A DNA stretch of 64,000 bases from positions 27,187 to 91,186 of the forward strand of contig CAYJJS010000003.1 in assembly GCA_964370645.1 (NCBI GenBank), read 5' to 3'. The notes beneath the pieces were generated by a model. It saw only the letters and a program-made list of their open reading frames with translations, was not told the DNA's origin and did not search any database. Position 1 is the stretch's first letter. Every line of letters begins with the position of its first letter. Positions 53,178-60,279 of this stretch are shown here, in pieces. Source of the DNA: CAMQRS01 sp964370645. Its GTDB lineage: Bacteria; Bacillota_I; Bacilli_A; Erysipelotrichales; Erysipelotrichaceae. A program made the translations under genes and the position numbers.

Positions 53178-54729
53178 CTTGTTTTTCGACCATGGTAAAG
53201 TTTTGAATATGCATCTCACTAAAATGTGGACTAACACCATAAATACCCACAAAAGCACCTGTATGCCCACCACTGGCAGCAGCACTTAAAAACAATCCGT
53301 TTACACCTTGTGCTAACTCAACCCATACATCCTCATTGTAGTAAAAAGAATACTGATGTTTTTCACTTACAATTTTTAATCTAATCTTTGGCTTTGATAT
53401 AACACTACTAGCGATACACTCTATTTCCTCTTTAAAATGTTTCACTACTTGCAAAATATATGTATCTGCTTGCTGACTAATGTAAAAGCGAATAAATGAA
53501 AAATGATTATAATATAAACAAAGCCCAAATTCGTCTTCTTGTTGCATGTTCGCTTCAAATTGCAAAGTCGTCTCAAAGTTATGTGCACATATCGAGCGAA
53601 GCAACACACTTTTCGCATGATCTGCATCCAAAGCAAATGCACTAGCTTTTAAGAAATACTGTGCATCCTTTTTATACAAAAATGCACTTGGACTGGCTTT
53701 CAAACTTCTATACTCTAAAGCAAACAAATCCATAGTATCTTTTCTTTCTTGTATCGCATGTACTTCTAAATTTGGGAAATCAAATTGAAATTCAACTCGT
53801 CCACTATTTGGAGAAACACTTGGAGAAATATCATCGTACCAAGTTAAGGGTACTAAAAATGTTTCTCTTCCAAGTGGGTTGTACATCGTTTTTAAAATTG
53901 CTGTATCCTTTGGATCCTCAATTACTCTACACCCTAGACAAACCATAAACCATTCACCTTTTTGTGTTTCAACTAAATCTCCATGACCTACACACTGTAT
54001 AGGATAATCAAGTCGTAAATGCTTATGCGTTAGTAATGGATTACGTACACTCGATTCATATGGACCAAATATATGTGTAGACCTTGCCATAGTCACAGTA
54101 TGCTCAAATCCTGTACCACCTTCTGCAATCATTAAGTAATAATATCCATTACGCTTATAGATATGTGGGCTTTCTGGATAAATACCTCCACATCCATCCC
54201 ATAAAACATGCTTATCGCCAACTAGTTTCATACTTTCTAAATCAATTTCTTGTATCCAAATTTCTGCATCACCAAGTCGACCGTTATCTTTTTCACGATT
54301 CGCATGAAAATATGCTTTTCCATCCTCATCAAAAAACAAGGAACTATCGATACCGGGTGCATCTTCTAAATAATGCAGTTTTGAATAAGGACCAGCTGGA
54401 TTTTTTGCACAAATTATAAAATTATAATCGTTACTAGGCCATACTTTACCTACATTTGTGGAAGTAATATAAAACATCCCTTTATGATAACGAATGGTAC
54501 ATGCTTGTACTCCACCTGATACATTTACATCCTGTAAATGTAAACCTTGTTCCTCTTTATCAATCGCATTTGCAATTTGTGTCCAATGCACTAAATCCTT
54601 ACTATGCCACACGGGAATTGCGGGAAAAAACTCAAAAGATGAGCTGACCATGTAATAGTCATCTTCCACACGTATAATGGAAGGATCTGGATAAAATCCA
54701 GGAATTATGGGGTTGTTAAATGTTTTCAT
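53158..54729 (-). CDS. Glycoside hydrolase family 43 beta-xylosidase/arabinofuranosidase
   Basis: A 523-residue enzyme without signal peptide, thus acting inside the cell on imported oligosaccharides. Five-bladed propeller (1-320) with catalytic base D15 (YPDPSII), pKa modulator D128 (GIDSSLFFDEDG) and acid E186 (YPESPHIY). The C-terminal beta-sandwich (about 330-515) is the xylosidase-type DUF1349-like domain. Probable release of xylose or arabinose from short xylans. No sugar transporter or regulator is adjacent, which is unusual. First gene of a four-gene run. Confidence 0.93.
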   Translation of the reverse strand: MKTFNNPIIPGFYPDPSIIRVEDDYYMVSSSFEFFPAIPVWHSKDLVHWTQIANAIDKEEQGLHLQDVNVSGGVQACTIRYHKGMFYITSTNVGKVWPSNDYNFIICAKNPAGPYSKLHYLEDAPGIDSSLFFDEDGKAYFHANREKDNGRLGDAEIWIQEIDLESMKLVGDKHVLWDGCGGIYPESPHIYKRNGYYYLMIAEGGTGFEHTVTMARSTHIFGPYESSVRNPLLTHKHLRLDYPIQCVGHGDLVETQKGEWFMVCLGCRVIEDPKDTAILKTMYNPLGRETFLVPLTWYDDISPSVSPNSGRVEFQFDFPNLEVHAIQERKDTMDLFALEYRSLKASPSAFLYKKDAQYFLKASAFALDADHAKSVLLRSICAHNFETTLQFEANMQQEDEFGLCLYYNHFSFIRFYISQQADTYILQVVKHFKEEIECIASSVISKPKIRLKIVSEKHQYSFYYNEDVWVELAQGVNGLFLSAAASGGHTGAFVGIYGVSPHFSEMHIQNFTMVEKQDEYSNI

Positions 54730-54785
54730 AAAAATCTCCTATACATACATTCTACCAAATACGAATGGAAAATCAATTGTCCATT

Positions 54786-54815
54786 TTAAAAAAAAGAAGT
54801 GCAATAACACTTCCA
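54786..54815 (-). terminator. Terminator of the nitroreductase-flavoprotein operon
   Basis: GAAGTG / CACTTC stem, loop of 6, followed by 8 T on the minus strand. Confidence 0.85.
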
Positions 54816-54831
54816 TTGTTTCGTATTAAAT

Positions 54832-55509
54832 CTAATTGTATTCACCTCTATAATGAATTGCTTTGACAGGACAATGGATAAAACAATCACCACATTCATC
54901 ACAACGATTTGTACAAATTGAATACTCATTCATTTTTACTTCAATGGCCGAAAATGAACACTTTTTCTTACAAACACCACACTTTATACAGGTATTTGTA
55001 TCAATATGTAATCCTTTATATTTCTTTTCTGCTCCATTATATGCAAAGTAGGTACGCTCTAATTTATGATCGCGTTGTATTTTTTCAAAATCATAATCAA
55101 ATACATCTCCATATCCTTCATAAATGCAAAATACAACCATTGCTTCATACTGTTGTTGATCCTTAATACAAACATCAAACATTGGATTTTGTTTTGCTTT
55201 GATGTCTGCTATACTTACTTCCTTTACCTTTCCACTCATTCTCACAGAATACCCACCTTCAAATACTGGCATTCCCTTTTCGTCGTGTGTTACTTGTGTT
55301 GATGCGTTCATACCACAAATGGATACAACAGCATTCTTTTTTAACTGCGTATAAAAATCCTTTGTATACATAGTCATAAAATACATTCCTTCTTCATCAT
55401 ATGCACGTAAATGTGCAATGCGCGATTCTGGTATACCTTCTTCATTGACTGTTGTAAATGATAAACAACCTACTGCATCAAATGTTTCATATATATCTTT
55501 TATATTCAT
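54832..55509 (-). CDS. Pyridoxamine-phosphate-oxidase-like flavoprotein fused to a 2[4Fe-4S] ferredoxin
   Basis: A 225-residue two-domain protein. Residues 1-130 are an FMN-binding split barrel (AVGCLSFTTVNEEGIPESR, FMTMYTKDFYTQL). Residues 165-220 hold two cluster motifs: CIKCGVCKKKC, then CTNRCDECGDCFIHCP. Fusion of an FMN barrel with a bacterial ferredoxin is a known anaerobe design for ferredoxin-linked reduction; the substrate is unknown. AAGGAGG site. Follows a nitroreductase by 27 bases. Confidence 0.9.
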   Translation of the reverse strand: MNIKDIYETFDAVGCLSFTTVNEEGIPESRIAHLRAYDEEGMYFMTMYTKDFYTQLKKNAVVSICGMNASTQVTHDEKGMPVFEGGYSVRMSGKVKEVSIADIKAKQNPMFDVCIKDQQQYEAMVVFCIYEGYGDVFDYDFEKIQRDHKLERTYFAYNGAEKKYKGLHIDTNTCIKCGVCKKKCSFSAIEVKMNEYSICTNRCDECGDCFIHCPVKAIHYRGEYN

Positions 55510-55536
55510 AATATACCTCCTTAACCTCTTTATGTG

Positions 55537-56082
55537 TTATATAAAGAACAATACTTCTTCAAGCGGTTTACGTACTCCTTCTCTTATTATTGGTTCACTA
55601 GGGTAACCAATTGGGATAAGAGCTGCTACCTGTTCATCCTTTGGTAAATTACATAAAGATGCAACAACCTCTTCATGAAACAAACCTAAAATCACACTAC
55701 TCACCCCTTTATCAAAAGCAACTAAGCTAAACGTTTGTGCAGCAATCCCAGCATCAAACATTTCCCACTCTGCACCTTTAGAAGTAATATAGTTTCCTTT
55801 TAAATCTGTACCTGAATACCCTTTTTTAATCGTAAGTACAAGCAAAGTTGGGCACTCCGTTATTACCTTACAATTATTACTTTTTTCAAAAGTTGCTTGT
55901 GTCGCAATGGCTTCTTTTATACCACTATTTTCTACGATGTGAAATCTAGCTATTTGCGTATTTTTCCAAGATGGATAATATCTTGTGACTTCAATGATTT
56001 CTTTTATTAAATCATAACTTACTTTCACATTTGAAAAATTACGTACACTCCTTCTTTTTATAATTGCATCTTTTGTTTCCAT
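55537..56082 (-). CDS. Nitroreductase-family flavoprotein
   Basis: A 181-residue FMN oxidoreductase. The N-terminal IIKRRSVRNFSNVKVSYD is the FMN-binding start, YPSWKNTQIARFHIV follows, then the helix-rich AGIAAQTFSLVAFDKGVSSVILG, and ALIPIGYPSEPI near the C-terminus. It likely reduces quinones, nitro-compounds or flavins, with the downstream ferredoxin-flavoprotein as a possible electron partner. Own promoter with a palindrome just upstream of -35. Confidence 0.92.
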   Translation of the reverse strand: METKDAIIKRRSVRNFSNVKVSYDLIKEIIEVTRYYPSWKNTQIARFHIVENSGIKEAIATQATFEKSNNCKVITECPTLLVLTIKKGYSGTDLKGNYITSKGAEWEMFDAGIAAQTFSLVAFDKGVSSVILGLFHEEVVASLCNLPKDEQVAALIPIGYPSEPIIREGVRKPLEEVLFFI

Positions 56083-56104
56083 ATATACCTCTTTTCCTAG
56101 TTAT

Positions 56105-56133
56105 ATTTTATTCATTTACACTTAGCTATACAA
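56105..56133 (-). promoter_or_regulatory. Promoter of the nitroreductase operon
   Basis: Minus strand TTGTAT, 17 bases, TAAAAT, about 23 bases before the start codon. Confidence 0.55.
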
Positions 56134-56147
56134 GTACGATTATTTTT

Positions 56148-56172
56148 GATACTAGTATCACTGATGATACTA
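56148..56172. promoter_or_regulatory. Overlapping dyads with GATACTA elements
   Basis: GATACTAGTATC (12-bp perfect palindrome, 56148-56159) overlaps TAGTATC-6-GATACTA (56153-56172): three copies of the same 7-mer in 25 bases, immediately upstream of the nitroreductase -35. Candidate activator or repressor site. Confidence 0.5.
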
Positions 56173-56194
56173 AAAAAGGAGCAGTGCTCCTTTA
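56172..56194 (-). terminator. Terminator of the first vWA surface gene
   Basis: AAAGGAGC / GCTCCTTT stem with loop of 3 and 6 T on the minus strand. The stop codon abuts the hairpin. Identical to the copy at 59760-59781. Confidence 0.88.
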
Positions 56195-56692
56195 TTGTAA
56201 TTTTCGTCTACTTATAAATGCAATGCTTGAAATGGCGATAAGAATATAATACCAACCACGATTGCTTGTATCACTTGTACTTGGTGGTATGATTGAATCT
56301 TCTGGATCCACCACTGCCTGACTAGTTGTATAATGTGTCAACACCACCGCTGATAAAATTGGATTACCTTGCGCATCAAGTGTATGTGCTTTATTGGCTA
56401 CTCCTAGTTGTGCACTTGAATGGATGACACTATTTTCTACATTTGCTGTAGCAATGTATGTGAAACTAGTACTTTGTCCTGCTTCTAGTGCATCTATTGT
56501 ATACGTCAATTCATTCTCACTTGCATCATAAATTGCTTTATCACTAGATTTAAACACCGTATTTTCTGGTACCACCTGTCTAACAATTAAATTTTCAGCT
56601 GTAATATTTCCTTCATTTTTCACTGTAATCGTGTAATGAATGTCTTCTCCAACTGCTACTTTTTCTTGTGTACTCGTTGTATTTTCAATCGT
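56173..56692. repeat. 520-bp perfect repeat, copy 1
   Basis: Identical base for base, by my comparison, to 59760-60279. It covers the terminator and the last 166 codons of the vWA surface gene. The sequence on the coding side diverges at once. Confidence 0.92.
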
Positions 56693-58585
56693 CAACTTAC
56701 TACTGTTATGAATCATTGCTTGTGCAGATTCATCTAAAATAACACGATCCGCCGTTCCTGTATAATCAATATAGTCTACAATAGATGCTTCTAATGAGTT
56801 GCCTTCCTGTACTCCTCCACCCTCAACTGCTTCCCAATCAATTTTTGATTCATCCACTTGTTGGTAAAAGCTAATACGTGCATGCGTAATTCCAACTTGA
56901 TCCATTGTCCAAATCACTTCACCAGTTTGCGAATCGTATGTGATTCCTAGTGCTTCTAATTGTTCAATTGAATTCACTTTTTCTACAAACTTTTCTTGGC
57001 TACTTCCCATTACATATGTAATCTCTAATGCGTGTGTATCATCTAGTTTTAATGTAAATAATTCACCCATCGTTGCTTTGATTTGCGTTGTTGAAGTAAG
57101 TACTTTTTCTAATTCATCACGAATAACCATTAAATCTTCTAATGTTTCTCCATTGAATGCTTGTGGTTCTCCTTGTGCATTATCTGTAGATAATGCACTT
57201 GCATATTTCGCAAATATATTTTCATCCAAGTCAATACCCACATAATACATAATCGCATTGTGTGTATTTATAAAATTATTTACTAGTGATTCTAATGCAC
57301 TACCTGTTGATCCACTATTGGGTTCCCCATCTGTTACAAAAATTGTAATATTTTGACCACTATTTACATGAGTTATATCTGTAAAAGCATCACTTGCTTC
57401 TTGCAATCCTAACGAATAACTTGTTCCACCATGTCCTTTTGAATAAGTAAACATTTCATATTCGAAAGTTGGATCCAATGCTTGTGACAATAAAGCTCTA
57501 CTTCCATGTTGTGCAGAAGCAAAGTTTACATAACCAAATGTATTATCTGGATTACCCGCTAAAGCGATATTTGATAATTCATAAAAAATCGCCTTAGAGA
57601 CCATCATTCGATCAAAACATAAATTGTTTGCTAACAAATAATCAAAGTACGCCTTTGATCCAACTTCGCGATAATCTGGAACATCTGCATATTGTGGATA
57701 TGTAACAATATCCCCATACATTTCATCTGGTGACATGTATGTAGATGCTTGTGTATTAACCATCAAATGCCCTAAATCTATCTTTGTATAGATCGCTAAT
57801 TCTTCGGCAGTAGGTATCCATCTACTAGAAAGTTCTGTATCCGTTGGTGGTACATACGCAAATGTTTTCTGTGCAGTTGTATTCGCATTTACATCATTGA
57901 TTGAGTAATGAATCACCTCAGGGTTTTCATTAGAATAAAAGTTAGTAATGTTTTTAACCGTACTAGTTTCTGGTATTAACCCCTCTGCCACTGCATAGTT
58001 TTTTGCGACTACAGGAATTTTCGCCTTTGAAGTAGCTGAACCCCATGTTTCAGTAACTGCATCAAGTTGTGGGTTTAAATAGAAAATGAAGTATTGTCTT
58101 ACATTTAGACCCGCTGCATCAGCGTAGTCCGCTTGCATAATTAAACGATAATAATGATTCGGATTCATACAAGGTGATGCATAACCTCCATTGTTTGAAG
58201 CAGCAGAAGCCATATTCATAGAACCAGATTGATCCATAATAAACTCAACATTCGTAGGACTTGGTAATACATTACCAGCAAAATCCAAATCTACTCGAAT
58301 TATATTTTCGCTTGCATCATTTGGGTTATTTTCATCAAAATAAATAAACGTATCCCCAGCTCCTGTAACATCTCCACCTAATAACTTATCTAAATCACTC
58401 ATGGAATCCTCAAATGTCACGGGCACATCCCCCTCATCGACACTCAAATCGGTATTTAAAAGTGAAATGTGATCTTCTTTTAATGTATAAATTGTGCTTG
58501 TTTGCATTGTTAATGCCTGTACCAAGCTAGTAATTATACTTAAAGAAAAAACCACAGTTAATACGATTCCAATTATTTTTTTCAT
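56192..58585 (-). CDS. vWA-domain surface protein with DUF11 repeat, paralog 1
   Basis: A 797-residue secreted protein. Signal peptide 1-24. MIDAS motif DQSGS at D118-S122, further metal contacts near T388 (GGTSYS) and D419 (FVTDGEPN). Between them lies an insertion of about 200 residues bounded by C139 (ACMNPNHYY-like) and C323 (NLCFDRMM). Residues 630-760 form a DUF11-type Ig module (EDIHYTITVKNEGNITAENL). The end is IPPSTSDTSNRG, a membrane segment and RRK. A metal-dependent adhesin or pilin tip-like protein is likely. Own promoter at 58635. Confidence 0.88.
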   Translation of the reverse strand: MKKIIGIVLTVVFSLSIITSLVQALTMQTSTIYTLKEDHISLLNTDLSVDEGDVPVTFEDSMSDLDKLLGGDVTGAGDTFIYFDENNPNDASENIIRVDLDFAGNVLPSPTNVEFIMDQSGSMNMASAASNNGGYASPCMNPNHYYRLIMQADYADAAGLNVRQYFIFYLNPQLDAVTETWGSATSKAKIPVVAKNYAVAEGLIPETSTVKNITNFYSNENPEVIHYSINDVNANTTAQKTFAYVPPTDTELSSRWIPTAEELAIYTKIDLGHLMVNTQASTYMSPDEMYGDIVTYPQYADVPDYREVGSKAYFDYLLANNLCFDRMMVSKAIFYELSNIALAGNPDNTFGYVNFASAQHGSRALLSQALDPTFEYEMFTYSKGHGGTSYSLGLQEASDAFTDITHVNSGQNITIFVTDGEPNSGSTGSALESLVNNFINTHNAIMYYVGIDLDENIFAKYASALSTDNAQGEPQAFNGETLEDLMVIRDELEKVLTSTTQIKATMGELFTLKLDDTHALEITYVMGSSQEKFVEKVNSIEQLEALGITYDSQTGEVIWTMDQVGITHARISFYQQVDESKIDWEAVEGGGVQEGNSLEASIVDYIDYTGTADRVILDESAQAMIHNSSKLTIENTTSTQEKVAVGEDIHYTITVKNEGNITAENLIVRQVVPENTVFKSSDKAIYDASENELTYTIDALEAGQSTSFTYIATANVENSVIHSSAQLGVANKAHTLDAQGNPILSAVVLTHYTTSQAVVDPEDSIIPPSTSDTSNRGWYYILIAISSIAFISRRKLQ

Positions 58586-58634
58586 ATATTTTCCCCCATT
58601 TTAAATTTGCATTGATAAGTAATATTCATTGGTA

Positions 58635-58663
58635 ATCATACATAAAATATGCAATTTTGTAAA
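58635..58663 (-). promoter_or_regulatory. Promoter of vWA paralog 1
   Basis: Minus strand TTTACA, 17 bases, TATGAT, about 50 bases before the start codon; GGGGG lies before the ATG. Confidence 0.55.
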
Positions 58664-58690
58664 TCGTTTTCTTATAATTCACATAATTTA

Positions 58691-59647
58691 CTAAGCGTCC
58701 CACCCTGCTTCTTTTAACATTTTTTTAGCATCAAACACACTAAACCCCCTATGTTCTTCCGTATTCTCAAAAACATCTCTTGGATTGTTTCCACTCTCTG
58801 CATACAATTGGTTAGCTCCTGCAAGTAGCGAAACAATCTCAGGTTCATGTACTCCCATGGCTCTTTTAGGTCGAACACATAAAACAGATACTGCACAAAT
58901 AAGTGCCATCCTAACAGCAGATATTTCACCTAAATGCACCATAGGACTTTCCTCAAAATTCACTCTACGCATCACTGCCATCACATTTACATTTCTATTT
59001 TTTGCTCTTAAAATCTCTTCTGCGATTTGTTCATTTGTATGTTCTGGACCAATTGGTTCCACACAATAATATAGTTCTAAGCCAGCCTCTTGGATAGCAT
59101 CTAACGTCTGTAATCGTTCCTCTACACTTGCTTGTGTGTCTACCCCTTCTTGTAAGCGGCAAATATGATACACTCCACTAAAACCAGCAGCAACTAGCTT
59201 TTGTGCATAAGACAAATCAAAATCACCAGTATTGGCTACCATTCGCACATCATCACCAATACATTTACGAACTTCTTGTCCTATTCGCAAAAACATATCT
59301 GGCTCATATTCGGCTGTAGACATAATAAACACTTCACTGGCATTTGCTTTTACCAATGATTTTGCGCGATGTTTTACACTTTCTAATTCTAAGTGACTTC
59401 TATTTTTCTCTTTAAAATGATCCGCAGCAAGCATACAAAACTTACAATTTATTGAGCAAGGCGCCGCATCAACACCTATTTGTGCAAAGATTACACCCTG
59501 ATTATTGAACGTTCTTCTTGCATAAGCATTCGCAAATTGAATAAGTTTATAATACTCTTCGCTTAATACCTCTACCTCCAACATCTTTATTACATCATCA
59601 AGTTCTAAAGATTGTTCACTCTGTATTTTATTATATATTTCTTTCAT
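58691..59647 (-). CDS. BioB-like radical SAM protein
   Basis: A 318-residue radical SAM enzyme. Start MKEIYNKIQS by AGAGGAAA. Cluster motif C64-SIN-C68-KF-C71. Overall layout follows BioB/HydE: an N-terminal helical pair, the barrel, and a late NPRDVFEN region. The block GVIFAQIGVDAAPCS is unlike true biotin synthase, and the second-cluster cysteines and arginine of BioB are not clear, so I would not call it bioB. Reaction unknown. It sits between the two vWA surface genes on the same strand, with a terminator only upstream of it. Confidence 0.8.
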   Translation of the reverse strand: MKEIYNKIQSEQSLELDDVIKMLEVEVLSEEYYKLIQFANAYARRTFNNQGVIFAQIGVDAAPCSINCKFCMLAADHFKEKNRSHLELESVKHRAKSLVKANASEVFIMSTAEYEPDMFLRIGQEVRKCIGDDVRMVANTGDFDLSYAQKLVAAGFSGVYHICRLQEGVDTQASVEERLQTLDAIQEAGLELYYCVEPIGPEHTNEQIAEEILRAKNRNVNVMAVMRRVNFEESPMVHLGEISAVRMALICAVSVLCVRPKRAMGVHEPEIVSLLAGANQLYAESGNNPRDVFENTEEHRGFSVFDAKKMLKEAGWDA

Positions 59648-59759
59648 TGTATTTCCTCTTTCATTACCTATAATATAACAATAAAAGTGAAAACATATTA
59701 CCTTATAAATTGCCAAACTACTTATAAATCTTGCTACTCCTTTCTCCTAACTACAAAAC

Positions 59760-59781
59760 AAAAAGGAGCAGTGCTCCTTTA
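59760..59781 (-). terminator. Terminator of vWA paralog 2
   Basis: The same AAAGGAGC / GCTCCTTT hairpin as at 56172, part of the 520-bp duplicate. Confidence 0.88.
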
Positions 59782-60279
59782 TTGTAATTTTCGTCTACTT
59801 ATAAATGCAATGCTTGAAATGGCGATAAGAATATAATACCAACCACGATTGCTTGTATCACTTGTACTTGGTGGTATGATTGAATCTTCTGGATCCACCA
59901 CTGCCTGACTAGTTGTATAATGTGTCAACACCACCGCTGATAAAATTGGATTACCTTGCGCATCAAGTGTATGTGCTTTATTGGCTACTCCTAGTTGTGC
60001 ACTTGAATGGATGACACTATTTTCTACATTTGCTGTAGCAATGTATGTGAAACTAGTACTTTGTCCTGCTTCTAGTGCATCTATTGTATACGTCAATTCA
60101 TTCTCACTTGCATCATAAATTGCTTTATCACTAGATTTAAACACCGTATTTTCTGGTACCACCTGTCTAACAATTAAATTTTCAGCTGTAATATTTCCTT
60201 CATTTTTCACTGTAATCGTGTAATGAATGTCTTCTCCAACTGCTACTTTTTCTTGTGTACTCGTTGTATTTTCAATCGT
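59760..60279. repeat. 520-bp perfect repeat, copy 2
   Basis: Copy of 56173-56692, offset 3587 bp. It carries the C-terminal DUF11 module, anchor and terminator. Confidence 0.92.

Noticed and set aside
54755..54782. Catabolite (cre) site before the GH43 gene
   Set aside because: There is a 6-bp dyad AATGGA/TCCATT, but it does not match the cre consensus.
58691..59647. Calling the radical SAM gene bioB
   Set aside because: The second-cluster cysteines and the flanking sequence of true biotin synthase are not clear, and no biotin genes are near.
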